A DNA stretch of 64,000 nucleotides from Alphaproteobacteria bacterium (GTDB lineage: Bacteria > Pseudomonadota > Alphaproteobacteria > Caulobacterales > Hyphomonadaceae), in assembly GCA_018222605.1 (NCBI GenBank), contig JAAEZZ010000009.1, positions 62,001-126,000 of the forward strand. Direction: 5' to 3'. Each line of letters begins with the position of its first letter. Within the stretch, counting starts at the first letter, position 1. A program made the translations under genes and the position numbers. The notes under the pieces were generated by a model, which saw only the letters and a program-made list of their open reading frames with translations, ran no database searches and was not told the DNA's origin. This document shows positions 8,565 through 17,891 of this stretch, one piece after another.

Positions 8565-9437
8565 CTAGTTCCCGCCCGACTCGACCAGCGGCTCAAACTG
8601 CAGTTTGGTTGCTGTCAGGGTCACATCGCCAATCTTGTCGGTTTCTGCAGCGATCTTGATCGGCACGGAGGCGCCATTGGGCAGCGGGGCAAGCCACATG
8701 CGCAGCGGACCGTTCAGCGCGGACAGATTGTCATTGTCCTTCATCTCGTCTTTGTCATAGCCCGCAATGCGTTCCATCGTGACATGGCATTCCACCGCCT
8801 GGCCGGACCAGACCTTGGTGTTCACCCGCTTGGTACCGGCATTCTTCAAATGCAGATAGGTCAGCTGGCGTCCGTCAAAGATGCGGATTGGTCCGCCGCA
8901 GGGGTCAGCGCCTGGTGCACGTGGCTCCAGCGCGAAGGTGATGAGCGCCGTTATGGGGTCATTCGCTTTCACGGCTTGTTCCGGCGTGGCCGGGGGATCA
9001 CCCAGATCCCCGAACTTCGGATTGGCGGTCATCTCAAAATTATCCGCTGTCATGATCATGTCAACGCGGCGGTTCTTTTTACCGTCCCGGTTCTGAGAGA
9101 CGTAATTGTAGGTCTTCAGTTCATTCTCGCGGGTATAGCCGGAGGCCTGAAGGTGCATGTCGTAATTGATGAACCAGTCAGCAATGCCGGTGACTTTCAC
9201 GCGAGATTTTATGTTGTAGGTGTCCGGGCGCATCTCCACGTCGAATGAAGCGCGGCCGGTTGCGGGAATGAACAGCACATAGGCCTTGGCCCGCAATTCA
9301 TAGATCATGCGTGTTGGCTCGCCCGCCTTGATATCTGCCAGCAGGGCAGGCGCGTCGCTGGCCGGTGCCGTATCGGCCACAGATAGGCCCGCAGCAGACA
9401 TGGCCGCAGCAGTTGCCAGTAGAAATGCGCGTTTCAT
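8565..9437 (-). CDS. DUF3108 domain periplasmic protein (290 aa)
   Basis: I place the start at ATG 9437, because MKRAFLLATAAAMSAAGLSVA is a good Sec signal peptide; an upstream extension of 32 codons in the same frame lacks one. After cleavage the protein follows the DUF3108 pattern: YELRAKAYVLFIPATGRASFDVEM, a long beta-rich middle, and a C-terminal MWLAPLPNGASVPIKIAAET block. Members are envelope proteins of unknown function, probably beta-barrel or lipocalin-like. It ends next to the convergent rluD-like gene and has its own promoter region before rpmB. Confidence 0.85.
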   Translation of the reverse strand: MKRAFLLATAAAMSAAGLSVADTAPASDAPALLADIKAGEPTRMIYELRAKAYVLFIPATGRASFDVEMRPDTYNIKSRVKVTGIADWFINYDMHLQASGYTRENELKTYNYVSQNRDGKKNRRVDMIMTADNFEMTANPKFGDLGDPPATPEQAVKANDPITALITFALEPRAPGADPCGGPIRIFDGRQLTYLHLKNAGTKRVNTKVWSGQAVECHVTMERIAGYDKDEMKDNDNLSALNGPLRMWLAPLPNGASVPIKIAAETDKIGDVTLTATKLQFEPLVESGGN

Positions 9438-9615
9438 CAGGATGAAATCCTTTCCGGGGCGGTTCGTTGAGTACCCCTTATAGCCTGCTATCACCAACCC
9501 AGTCTGAACAGGGTTGCCCTTATCATGCCTCATTCAGCGGGGGTTTACATTCAAGAAGTATGACAGCGAATATCTCCCGCAAGCGTAAAACTGCCGAAAT
9601 GCCTGATGCATGCAG

Positions 9616-9644
9616 TTGACATGAGGGGGCTCTGCCCTGTAACG
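9616..9644 (+). promoter_or_regulatory. Putative sigma-70 promoter for rpmB
   Basis: TTGACA at 9616-9621 is followed after 17 bases by TGTAAC at 9639-9644. The start codon of rpmB is about 40 bases downstream, behind a GGAGCGAGG ribosome-binding stretch. The -35 is perfect and the -10 is weak, as is common in alphaproteobacteria. Position and spacing support the call. Confidence 0.55.
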
Positions 9645-9684
9645 ACGCGCCTTCGAGATTATTGACACCTATCGGAGCGAGGCC

Positions 9685-9969
9685 ATGTCCCGCGAATGTG
9701 AACTTACCGGCACCAAGCCGATGGTTGGCCACAATGTGAGCCACTCCCAGATCAAGACCAAGCGTCTTTTCCGCCCGAACCTCGTTCAGGTCACGCTTCA
9801 CTCTGAAGCTCTTGAGCAGGACTTCCGTCTGCGCATCGCCGCCAAGGCCCTGCGTACGGTGGATAAGCTGGGCGGCCTTGATGCGTTCCTCGCCAAGGCG
9901 AAGGACGACAGCCTTTCCACGAAAGCGCTGAAAATCAAGCGTGACATCGCGAAGAAAGCTGCCGCTTAA
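9685..9969 (+). CDS. rpmB: 50S ribosomal protein L28
   Basis: L28 is a small basic protein of the large ribosomal subunit. The 94-residue sequence begins [20 protein letters not shown], the conserved N-terminus of the family, and continues with [11 protein letters not shown]. It has the Ala- and Lys-rich C-terminal tail usual in alphaproteobacteria. A strong terminator follows, and a promoter-like TTGACA lies before it, so it is a single-gene transcription unit. Confidence 0.98.
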   Translation: MSRECELTGTKPMVGHNVSHSQIKTKRLFRPNLVQVTLHSEALEQDFRLRIAAKALRTVDKLGGLDAFLAKAKDDSLSTKALKIKRDIAKKAAA

Positions 9970-9996
9970 GCGGTTTGCCTTCGGGTAACTGAATAC

Positions 9997-10027
9997 AAGC
10001 GCGCGAGGCTGGGCTTCGCGCGCTTTT
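9997..10027 (+). terminator. Rho-independent terminator after rpmB
   Basis: A perfect 10-bp stem (9997-10006 with 10016-10025) encloses a 9-base loop, and the stem runs into TTTT. It lies 28 bases after the rpmB stop. Confidence 0.85.
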
Positions 10028-10097
10028 CTATGTCTTGCAGTTGGACGTGCTTGCAACAGCATGGCACAAGACTCCTCCTGAGATCAGGGGGGACATT

Positions 10098-11765
10098 ATG
10101 CGCACATTTTTGACCATTGCGGCCTTGGGCTTGCTGGCGGCCTGCCATGATCCTGCCCGTCCGGAGGCGCCTGCACAGGGAAAAGTCACCGTCTTTACGG
10201 GCGGCAAAATTTACACAGGGCTGGCGGATCAGCCCACTGTAAATGCCGTGATTGTTGGCGAAGATGGCCGGATCATCGCGACGGCGCCCCCCAACTCCGA
10301 AGACTGGAGTGAGGATGAGGTCACGCTTGTGGATCTGGGCGGCGCAGTCATGTTCCCCGGCTTTACGGATGCCCATTCGCACCTTCTCGGCATAGGGCAG
10401 CGCGAGCTGACCCTGAATCTTGAAGGCACGGCGTCCGTGGCGGAGCTGGTCGACCGGATAGAAGCCGAGGTCGCCGATAAGGCACCTGGTGAGATCATCT
10501 TTGGCCGTGGCTGGATAGAAACCGGCTGGCCGGAGGGGCGTATGCCCTTGGCGGCTGACCTTGATCCCGTCAGCCCTGACAATCCGGTGATCCTGATGCG
10601 AGCCGATGGTCATGCGCTGGTTGCAAATACGGCTGCTTTGAAGGCGGCCGACATTTACGACATTACTGGCGACAGTAATGGTGGGCGGGTCGAACGCGAC
10701 GAGGAAACCGCCAAGGCCACCGGCATGGTGATCGACGAGGCCATGTATCCGGTCATGCAGCTGGTTGCTGAGCCGAGCGATTCAGATATCCGCAAGGCGT
10801 ATGAAATTGGCGCGCAGCTCTATGTGTCGCGCGGCTGGACTGGCACTCACAATATGAGCGTAGACCGCAATCATGCGGTTCTTCTGAAGTCCATGGATGA
10901 TGACAGCCTGATGCCGCTGCGGCTCTACAATGCTTATGATGAGAATGGCTTCGATATCGCCAAGGCTCACGAATATGAGACCGATACGATCCAGAACCGC
11001 GCCGTGAAGATCTACATGGACGGCGCGCTCGGCAGCCGTGGGGCTTTGCTGATCCAGCCCTATTCGGACCGGCCAGACACAAATGGGCTGGAAATCCTCG
11101 ATGAAAACGTACTCCACAATCTGATGATGGATGCGAAGGAGGATAAGATCCAATTGGCCATTCACGCCATCGGAGACCTCGCCAATCGGCGTATTCTCGA
11201 TACATATGAAGAGTTGGGCTATGGCCCGGAACTGCGCTGGCGTATTGAGCACGCGCAGATCCTGGCCTCGGAAGACATTGCCCGTGTCGGGCAGTTGGGC
11301 CTGATCGCGTCCATGCAGCCCAGCCATGCCATCGGAGACCTGAAGTTCGCGCCTGCGCGTCTTGGCATGGACCGCCTGGGCGGCGCGTATGCCTGGAAAA
11401 GTATGCTGGACAGCGGCGCCGTCATTGCCGGTGGCTCAGATGCGCCGGTTGAGGTGGGCTCGCCGCTGATCGAGTTCTATGCCGCTGTTGCCCGCAAGGG
11501 CCTCAAGGGGGAAACCGGCGAAGGTTGGCATCCCGAACAGGCCCTCACGCGTGAGGAGGCCCTCGCCTTGTTCACCTCGTCTGCAGCCTATGCTGCGTTT
11601 CAGGAGGATGATCTCGGCACGATTGAGCCTGGGAAACTGGCGGATTTCACGGTTTTTGACCGTGACTTGATGACCATTCCCGAAGACGAAATTCTTGAGG
11701 CGAAGGCTGTGATGACAATTGTCGGGGGGAGTATTGTCTGGCGAGAGCCGGCTGCCTCTGAGTAA
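10098..11765 (+). CDS. YtcJ-like amidohydrolase lipoprotein (555 aa)
   Basis: The protein belongs to the metal-dependent amidohydrolase_3 (YtcJ-like) branch. The ATG at 10098 follows an AGGGGGG ribosome-binding stretch and gives a lipoprotein signal MRTFLTIAALGLLAACHD with the Cys at residue 16; an ATG 21 codons upstream would spoil this. GGAVMFPGFTDAHSHLLGIG holds the HxH metal ligands, IHAIGDLANRRIL and ASMQPSH give further ligand regions, and GGSDAPVEVGSPL carries the catalytic Asp. It probably acts in the periplasm on an amide or ester. The substrate is unknown. Confidence 0.9.
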   Translation: MRTFLTIAALGLLAACHDPARPEAPAQGKVTVFTGGKIYTGLADQPTVNAVIVGEDGRIIATAPPNSEDWSEDEVTLVDLGGAVMFPGFTDAHSHLLGIGQRELTLNLEGTASVAELVDRIEAEVADKAPGEIIFGRGWIETGWPEGRMPLAADLDPVSPDNPVILMRADGHALVANTAALKAADIYDITGDSNGGRVERDEETAKATGMVIDEAMYPVMQLVAEPSDSDIRKAYEIGAQLYVSRGWTGTHNMSVDRNHAVLLKSMDDDSLMPLRLYNAYDENGFDIAKAHEYETDTIQNRAVKIYMDGALGSRGALLIQPYSDRPDTNGLEILDENVLHNLMMDAKEDKIQLAIHAIGDLANRRILDTYEELGYGPELRWRIEHAQILASEDIARVGQLGLIASMQPSHAIGDLKFAPARLGMDRLGGAYAWKSMLDSGAVIAGGSDAPVEVGSPLIEFYAAVARKGLKGETGEGWHPEQALTREEALALFTSSAAYAAFQEDDLGTIEPGKLADFTVFDRDLMTIPEDEILEAKAVMTIVGGSIVWREPAASE

Positions 11766-11890
11766 TTGCCTATAGTGGCTGGTTTCTGTTGCCGAAACAG
11801 CTTCTTACGCTACGTCGCACTAGGCGTGAGCCTTTACCGTGCTAAAACCCATTCTGAACGAAACAACCTCCCGAAGCCCGAGATACAATC

Positions 11891-12874
11891 ATGACCGTAA
11901 TGAGCGATACCGATGTGCTGGATGGCATGGAGCCGACAGTAGAGATCAATGTCCGCGAGGTTTTTGGCCTCGATACGGACATGGTGGTCCGCGGCTTCGA
12001 GACACGTACCGAATATGTGCCCGAGATTGACGAGGCTTATCGCTTCGATCCGCAGACCACGATGGCGATTCTTGCGGGGTTTCAGCACAACCGCCGGGTT
12101 ATGGTGCAGGGCTATCACGGCACGGGTAAATCCACCCACATTGAACAAGTGGCTGCGCGCCTGAACTGGCCGATGATCCGGGTCAACCTCGATTCCCATG
12201 TCAGCCGGATCGACATGGTCGGCAAGGATGCGATTGTCCTGAAGGATGGCAAGCAGATCACCGAATTCCGTGAAGGCATTCTGCCATGGGCCCTGCAGCG
12301 GCCGGTAGCGATCACTTTTGACGAATATGATGCCGGTCGTCCGGATGTGATGTTCGTGATCCAGCGTGTGCTGGAAGCCAGCGGCAAGCTGACCCTGCTG
12401 GACCAGAACCGTGTTATTGCGCCGAACCCGTATTTCCGCCTTTTTGCCACCACCAACACGGTGGGCCTTGGCGACACGACCGGCCTTTACCATGGCACGC
12501 AGCAGCTGAATCAGGGCCAGATGGACCGCTGGAGCATTGTGACAACGCTGAACTATCTGGAGCATGATGCCGAAGTCGCCATCGTGAAGACGAAGGCAAC
12601 GGGCGTCGATGACGACACCCTGTCCAAGATGGTGACGCTTGCTGATCTGACCCGGAACGCCTTTATGGCGGGCGACCTCTCTACCGTGATGAGCCCGCGG
12701 ACCGTGATCACATGGGCGGAAAACTATGCTATCTTCGGCGATCTGGGCCATGCCTTCCGCATGACCTTCCTGAACAAGTGTGACGAGCTTGAGCGTCCGC
12801 TTGTGGCAGAGATGTATCAGCGTTGCTTTGCGGAAGAGCTGCCCGAAAGCGCCCTTATGGTGAGGGTCGCCTGA
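11891..12874 (+). CDS. cobS: Cobaltochelatase AAA+ subunit CobS
   Basis: CobS and CobT form the ATPase ring that drives CobN to insert cobalt into hydrogenobyrinate diamide in aerobic B12 synthesis. The 327-residue protein has Walker [10 protein letters not shown], Walker [10 protein letters not shown], the sensor-like [15 protein letters not shown] and the CobS C-terminus [18 protein letters not shown] 11900 is a possible alternative start. No cobN or other cobalamin gene is in the window. A dienelactone hydrolase gene separates it from cobT, whereas the two are usually neighbours. Confidence 0.96.
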   Translation: MTVMSDTDVLDGMEPTVEINVREVFGLDTDMVVRGFETRTEYVPEIDEAYRFDPQTTMAILAGFQHNRRVMVQGYHGTGKSTHIEQVAARLNWPMIRVNLDSHVSRIDMVGKDAIVLKDGKQITEFREGILPWALQRPVAITFDEYDAGRPDVMFVIQRVLEASGKLTLLDQNRVIAPNPYFRLFATTNTVGLGDTTGLYHGTQQLNQGQMDRWSIVTTLNYLEHDAEVAIVKTKATGVDDDTLSKMVTLADLTRNAFMAGDLSTVMSPRTVITWAENYAIFGDLGHAFRMTFLNKCDELERPLVAEMYQRCFAEELPESALMVRVA

Positions 12875-12894
12875 TCTGACGCAAAGGCCTGATC

Positions 12895-13560
12895 ATGGAC
12901 ACGGAACAGATAGAAGGCTCTGACGGCTTCGTTTTCGATGCGGTGCGCGTTCCTGCAGAAGGTGCGCGCAAGGGCGGGCTTGTGATGATTCAGGAGATCT
13001 TCGGCCTGAACTCTTTCATGCTGGCCGCCGCCCGCCGGTTTGCAGCTGAAGGCTTTGAAGTGCTGTTGCCATCCATGTTCGACCGTCAGGAAAAGGGCTT
13101 TGTCCGCGAAGGGCATGACCAGGAGGCGCTTGTCGCCGGATCGGGTCATGCGCGTGCCAATGGTCTTGAGAATGCAATGACCGATATTGCCGCCTGCATT
13201 GATGTGCTCGAAGGGCCCGTTTTCATCACCGGCTTCTGCTATGGTGGCTCGATGTCGTATTACGCAGCTTGCCAGCTGGAGGGCCTGTCCGCCGCATCCT
13301 GCTACTATGGCAGCCTGTTGCCGCAGGCGAAGGATAATGAGCCGAAATGTCCGACCATCGCGCATTTCGGCAAGCATGACCCTCACATCCCGCTGGAGGG
13401 GGTTGAGGCTTTCAAACAGGCCCGCCATGATGTGCCGACCTATATTTATGACGCCGGCCATGGATTCGCCCGTCAGGGCTCTGATGACTATGATGCTCAG
13501 GCCGATGCCCTGGCTTTTGAGCGTACTCTGAAACTTTTCGACGAGGCCCTGATCCGCTAA
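12895..13560 (+). CDS. Dienelactone hydrolase family protein (221 aa)
   Basis: This alpha/beta hydrolase has a cysteine nucleophile in GFCYGGSMSYY, a nearby Glu in QEIFGLN, the catalytic Asp region in GKHDPHIPLEG and the His in DAGHGFAR, so the Cys-Asp-His triad of the family looks complete. It hydrolyses a lactone or ester in the cytosol; the true substrate is not known. It sits 20 bases after cobS, and its TAA is immediately followed by the cobT ATG, so it is embedded in the cobST transcription unit. Confidence 0.92.
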   Translation: MDTEQIEGSDGFVFDAVRVPAEGARKGGLVMIQEIFGLNSFMLAAARRFAAEGFEVLLPSMFDRQEKGFVREGHDQEALVAGSGHARANGLENAMTDIAACIDVLEGPVFITGFCYGGSMSYYAACQLEGLSAASCYYGSLLPQAKDNEPKCPTIAHFGKHDPHIPLEGVEAFKQARHDVPTYIYDAGHGFARQGSDDYDAQADALAFERTLKLFDEALIR

Positions 13561-15561
13561 ATGTCGAAGGACGCATCCCCGCAGGAACTGTTCAAGCAGG
13601 CGCTTGCCACCACGACCAAGGCGATGAGTGCCGATCGGAACGTGGAAGTTGGCTTTGGCAATGATACCGGAGACAATGGCGAGGCGATTGTCCTGCGCCC
13701 GCCGCCGCAACAGATCGAGCCGGAAGTGGCCGCTCGTATCCGCGGGGAGGCAGATGCGATTGCCTTGCGCCGCGCGCATCATAATCCTGAAGCGCACCGG
13801 GTTCACCGCCCGCAGGGGGATTTGCCAAGGAAGGTCTATGATGCGGCCGAGCAGGCGCGGATCGAAAGCCTTGGCATCAATGCCATGCGGGGCACCGCAA
13901 ACAATCTGGATGCCGTCCTGAACTATCGTTGCCAGTCTGGTGAATTTGCGATGGGGACGGAGAATGCCGAGGCGGTTCTTGCGCCCGCCCTGGAATTCCT
14001 GCTGCGCGAAAAGCTGACCGGTCGGGCTTTGCCTGAAAGTGCCAAGCGCGTGGCCGATATCTGGCGCGACCAGGTGGAAGCCGACACGGGCGGCGCGCTG
14101 GAAAAGCTGATCGCGCAGCTGCATGACCAGCAAGGCTTCGCCCAGACGGTTCGCGAGATGATCCGGGATCTGACCGCTGGTGAAGTGGACGGTGAAGACG
14201 CCGAAACAGAAGACCAGGACGAGGCTGACCAGGAAGACGAAAGCGAACAGAATTCCGAAGGCGACCAGGACATGGAGCCAGAGGAGCAGATGGGCGCATC
14301 CACCGAGCAGATGGATGCTGGCGATACGGAAGAAATGGACGGCGAAGAGGCCAATGTCAGCGTCGATATGGATGTTGATGCCGAGGCCGATGACACGCCG
14401 GATGATGAAGAGGGCGCCAAACCGCTTCGTCCGAACTTCCGGGATGGTGATGATCGTGACCGTTTCAACTATTCCGTGTTCACACGGGAGCATGACGAAG
14501 TCGCCAATGCGCCGGATTTGTGTGATCCCGAAGAGCTGACCCGCCTGCGCGCCTATCTGGATCACCAGTTGCAAGGCCTGCAGGGCGCAGTTTCGAAACT
14601 GGCCAACAAACTGCAACGTCGCCTGATGGCGCAGCAGAATCGGTCCTGGAGCTTTGATCTGGAAGAGGGGGTACTGGATACAGCCCGCCTGACGCGCGTA
14701 ATCACGGACCCAACCGCCCCGCTGTCCTTCAAGCAGGAAGATGATTCAGAGTTCCGCGATACGGTGGTTACGCTGTTGCTGGACAATTCCGGTTCCATGC
14801 GCGGGCGCCCGATCATGGTGGCCGCTTTGTGTGCGGACATTCTGGCGCGCACGCTGGAGCGGTGCGGCGTCAAGACAGAAATCCTGGGCTTTACGACCAA
14901 GGCCTGGAAAGGCGGTATGGCCCGTGAAGACTGGGTGCGTGCGAACAAGCCGCCTCAACCAGGACGCCTGAATGACATTCGCCACATTGTTTACAAGCAG
15001 GCCGATGCCCCCTGGCGCCGGGCGCGGAAGAACCTTGGGCTGATGATGCGGGAAGGTCTGCTCAAGGAGAATATCGACGGCGAGGCTCTGCTCTGGGCGC
15101 ATGACCGCATGCTCGGCCGGCCGGAACAGCGCAAGATCCTGATGGTGATCTCCGATGGCGCGCCTGTGGATGATTCCACGTTGAATGTGAATGTCGGCAA
15201 TTATCTTGAACGCCACCTTCGGCAGGTGATCGAAGAAATCGAAACCAGAAGCCCGATTGAGCTGATCGCCATCGGCATCGGCCATGATGTGACGCGTTAT
15301 TACAAACGCGCGGTCACGATTGTGGATGCCGAGCAACTCGGCGGTGCGATGACGGAACAGCTGGCCAGCCTGTTTGACGAGAACGGGCCGGAACCGAAGG
15401 CCATGTCCATTCCTCCGCTAACGGAGAAGACGGTACGCGGTGGCAGCGCAGTCTCTGGCGCAACCAGTAGCGCGCCTTCCTATGGCCGGGGCAAAAAGGT
15501 CGACATCGGCCGCGCCGTGAAGACAACCAGCCTGCAGGAAGTCAAAGGCGCCAAGACGTAA
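13561..15561 (+). CDS. cobT: Cobaltochelatase subunit CobT (VWA domain)
   Basis: CobT partners CobS in the cobalt chelatase motor. The 666-residue protein has an N-terminal region with the [16 protein letters not shown] signature, a very acidic low-complexity stretch around residues 205-290 rich in Glu, Asp and Met, and a C-terminal von Willebrand A domain with the [18 protein letters not shown] and the later [11 protein letters not shown]. The acidic linker is normal in CobT and separates the two functional halves. The start codon touches the stop of the dienelactone hydrolase gene. About 30 extra residues rich in Gly, Ser and Lys extend the C-terminus. Confidence 0.96.
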   Translation: MSKDASPQELFKQALATTTKAMSADRNVEVGFGNDTGDNGEAIVLRPPPQQIEPEVAARIRGEADAIALRRAHHNPEAHRVHRPQGDLPRKVYDAAEQARIESLGINAMRGTANNLDAVLNYRCQSGEFAMGTENAEAVLAPALEFLLREKLTGRALPESAKRVADIWRDQVEADTGGALEKLIAQLHDQQGFAQTVREMIRDLTAGEVDGEDAETEDQDEADQEDESEQNSEGDQDMEPEEQMGASTEQMDAGDTEEMDGEEANVSVDMDVDAEADDTPDDEEGAKPLRPNFRDGDDRDRFNYSVFTREHDEVANAPDLCDPEELTRLRAYLDHQLQGLQGAVSKLANKLQRRLMAQQNRSWSFDLEEGVLDTARLTRVITDPTAPLSFKQEDDSEFRDTVVTLLLDNSGSMRGRPIMVAALCADILARTLERCGVKTEILGFTTKAWKGGMAREDWVRANKPPQPGRLNDIRHIVYKQADAPWRRARKNLGLMMREGLLKENIDGEALLWAHDRMLGRPEQRKILMVISDGAPVDDSTLNVNVGNYLERHLRQVIEEIETRSPIELIAIGIGHDVTRYYKRAVTIVDAEQLGGAMTEQLASLFDENGPEPKAMSIPPLTEKTVRGGSAVSGATSSAPSYGRGKKVDIGRAVKTTSLQEVKGAKT

Positions 15562-15572
15562 GGCCTTAGGCA

Positions 15573-16472
15573 TCAGGCTGGTGGAAACCCGCCAGCCTTG
15601 CTGAGCGATGAGGCGACTGGGTGGCCGAGCACCTTTTCCAGCCAGTGAGCTGTCTCGATCAGCTTGCCCAAATCGAGGCCCGTCTCAAAGCCTGCGCGCT
15701 CCAGCATGTAGACGACATCTTCGGTCGCTACATTTCCGGTCGCCGCCGGGGCAAAGGGGCAGCCGCCAATCCCGCCACAGCTTGCATCAATAACATCCAC
15801 ACCGGCCTCGACCGCGGCGGCGACATTGGCAAGGCCCGCGCCGCGCGTGTCATGGAAGTGCATGCGCAGGAACACATCCGGCGCTTCCATGCGGACGCGG
15901 TCAATGCGTGCGCGGACGTCCCAGGGCGTTGCCACGCCGATTGTATCCCCGAGGGCCAGTTCACCGACACCTGCGCGCTGGGCCTGAGCGGCCAGATTTC
16001 CCACAACTTTGATGTCGACATCCCCCTCATAGGGGTCGCCAAAGGCCACGGAAATTGTCGCCGAAAGAGGAATGCCGGCCTCCAGCACCAGAGGTGCACA
16101 CTGGGCCAGCATGTCGGCGCTTTCCTGGGGACTCATCCCCTGGTTTTTGCGGCCAAAGGTTTCGCCTGCCACCAGCACGAAATTGATTTCATCTGCTTTC
16201 GCATCAATGGCCCGGCGTACGCCCTTCTCGTTCAGGGCAAGGGCGATGTGCCGGGTCGGACGAGAGCGATCAACCCCTGCGAACACGGCGGGTGAATCGG
16301 CCATTTTCGGCACGGCCTTGGGACTGACAAAACTGCCGGATTCCATGCGCTTCACGCCAGCCTCTTCCAGGCGGGAGATGAATTCCAGTTTCTGGTCTAC
16401 GGTCAAATCGGCGGGGTCGTTCTGCAACCCGTCGCGCGGGCCCACTTCGACAATGTCTATGCGTCTGCTCAT
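15573..16472 (-). CDS. mvaB: Hydroxymethylglutaryl-CoA lyase
   Basis: The enzyme cleaves HMG-CoA to acetyl-CoA and acetoacetate at the end of leucine breakdown. The 299-residue protein begins MSRRIDIVEVGPRDGLQNDP with the metal and substrate motif GPRDGLQN, contains HFHDTRGAGLANV with the HxH metal ligands, and the signature GIGGCPFAPAATGNVATED with the catalytic Cys. Length is normal. It is convergent with cobT and divergent from hisI. No other leucine catabolic gene is adjacent. Confidence 0.95.
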   Translation of the reverse strand: MSRRIDIVEVGPRDGLQNDPADLTVDQKLEFISRLEEAGVKRMESGSFVSPKAVPKMADSPAVFAGVDRSRPTRHIALALNEKGVRRAIDAKADEINFVLVAGETFGRKNQGMSPQESADMLAQCAPLVLEAGIPLSATISVAFGDPYEGDVDIKVVGNLAAQAQRAGVGELALGDTIGVATPWDVRARIDRVRMEAPDVFLRMHFHDTRGAGLANVAAAVEAGVDVIDASCGGIGGCPFAPAATGNVATEDVVYMLERAGFETGLDLGKLIETAHWLEKVLGHPVASSLSKAGGFPPA

Positions 16473-16554
16473 GTTGCATCATGTGGCCCAGCTTTCCGCT
16501 TCCTGCAAGCATGTCTGCTTGACTCTTTTCCCCATGTGCCACACCGGATGAGCC

Positions 16555-16965
16555 ATGATTGATTTTGATCCCCCGTTGTCCGGTAGCGCACAGGATGAGG
16601 TTCTGGAGCTTCGGCCACGCTTCAATGCAGATGGCCTGATCGCTGCCATTGCGCAGGATGTCTCAACCGGTGAAGTGCTGATGCTCGCCTGGATGAATGC
16701 AGAGGCCCTCAACGCGACAATTGAGACGGGGCGGGCGACTTATTGGTCCCGCTCGCGCCAGGCCTTGTGGGTGAAGGGCGAAACTTCCGGCCATTTTCAG
16801 GATGTTGTCGAGTTGCGGATCGACTGCGATCAGGACGCGGTCTTGATGAAGGTTCGCCAGATCGGCGGCGCCTGCCACACAGGACGGGAGTCCTGTTTCT
16901 ACAGAATCATATCAGGCGATGGACGAAAGCTCATTCTGCTGCCAGAAATGGATTCGGAAGGCTGA
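16555..16965 (+). CDS. hisI: Phosphoribosyl-AMP cyclohydrolase HisI
   Basis: HisI opens the adenine ring of phosphoribosyl-AMP in the third step of histidine synthesis. The 136-residue protein has [11 protein letters not shown], the [19 protein letters not shown] block, and the zinc cysteines in DCDQDAVL and [13 protein letters not shown]. It is the stand-alone form without the HisE domain. It lies outside any his operon here. The ATG at 16555 gives a family-typical N-terminus with about 15 extra residues. Confidence 0.96.
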   Translation: MIDFDPPLSGSAQDEVLELRPRFNADGLIAAIAQDVSTGEVLMLAWMNAEALNATIETGRATYWSRSRQALWVKGETSGHFQDVVELRIDCDQDAVLMKVRQIGGACHTGRESCFYRIISGDGRKLILLPEMDSEG

Positions 16966-16988
16966 CTAACAACCAGAAGGGGGTAAAG

Positions 16989-17891
16989 ATGGGCAGACTC
17001 GCGACAGCCATGATGGCGTCCGTGCTGGTCCTCGCTGCAGCATGCGGCAAGACCGAGACCAAACCTGCAGAAGAGGCCGCAGCAGCAGACACTGCAGATG
17101 CCAGAGAGGTGAGCGAGGCCCAGGAGGCAGCGCTGCATGTCGATGTGCTTGATTGCGGCAAGATTGAAGTGTCTGATCTCGACGCGTTTTCGAGCGCGGG
17201 CGACTATGCCGGCCAGACTGACACGTTCACTGATACATGTTTCCTGATCCGGCATCCGGACGGCATCATGCTGTGGGATCTTGGGCTTCCGGGCATGCTG
17301 GCGATGTCAGGGCCGCAAACGCAGCAAATCTTCACCGTCTCCCTCGACAAAACTCTGACCGGTCACCTTAAAGATCTGGGGATGACGCCGGATGACATCG
17401 ACTATCTTGCCATCTCACACAGCCATTTCGATCATATCGGTCAGGCCGATCAGGTTCAGAATGCGCTGTGGCTTGTGCACGAGGATGAGCTGAACGCCAT
17501 GTTCCCGGCAGATGGCAGCGAGGCGCAGGTGACACCCGATCAATTGGCATTGTTCGCTATGTTCAATCCCTTGGAACGTAAAACCTTCCGCGGTGATTAT
17601 GATGTCTTCGGCGATGGTAGTGTGGTCATCTTCGAAACTCCTGGCCACACGCCTGGGCATACATCCCTGCAGCTGATGATGCCGGAAACCGGCCCTGTTC
17701 TGCTGGCAGGCGATTTGTATCACCGGTCGGAAAGCCGCGAGCTGAAGCGTGTGCCGCGCTTCAATTATGATGAAGCCATGACGCTTGCTTCAATGGATGC
17801 GTTTGAAGCGCGCGCAAAGGAGCTGGGCGCCACTGTCATCATTCAGCACGAGCCGCAAGACATTGATCCGCTCAAAGGCGAAATCCAATGA
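16989..17891 (+). CDS. Metallo-beta-lactamase fold hydrolase, lipoprotein (300 aa)
   Basis: The protein carries the zinc motif ISHSHFDHIGQAD (HxHxDH) and later TPGHTPGHTSLQL and AGDLYH, giving the usual two-zinc site. The arrangement resembles N-acyl-homoserine-lactone lactonases, but this is not proof of that activity. The ATG at 16989 gives the signal MGRLATAMMASVLVLAAACG with a lipobox Cys at residue 19; the frame is open further upstream only because it overlaps hisI. The end overlaps the start of the next lipoprotein gene by four bases, so the two are coupled. Confidence 0.88.
   Translation: MGRLATAMMASVLVLAAACGKTETKPAEEAAAADTADAREVSEAQEAALHVDVLDCGKIEVSDLDAFSSAGDYAGQTDTFTDTCFLIRHPDGIMLWDLGLPGMLAMSGPQTQQIFTVSLDKTLTGHLKDLGMTPDDIDYLAISHSHFDHIGQADQVQNALWLVHEDELNAMFPADGSEAQVTPDQLALFAMFNPLERKTFRGDYDVFGDGSVVIFETPGHTPGHTSLQLMMPETGPVLLAGDLYHRSESRELKRVPRFNYDEAMTLASMDAFEARAKELGATVIIQHEPQDIDPLKGEIQ

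Noticed and set aside
14180-14420. Acidic low-complexity stretch in cobT as a sign of a frameshift or repeat expansion
   Set aside because: An acidic linker in this position is normal for CobT proteins, and the frame continues correctly into the VWA domain.
12817-14616. Long open frame antisense to the dienelactone hydrolase and cobT
   Set aside because: The opposite strand codes for well-recognised proteins. Long antisense frames are expected in GC-rich codons.
16743-16988. Upstream extension of the metallo-beta-lactamase-fold lipoprotein
   Set aside because: The extension only overlaps hisI in another frame. A lipoprotein signal begins at 16989, which fixes the start.
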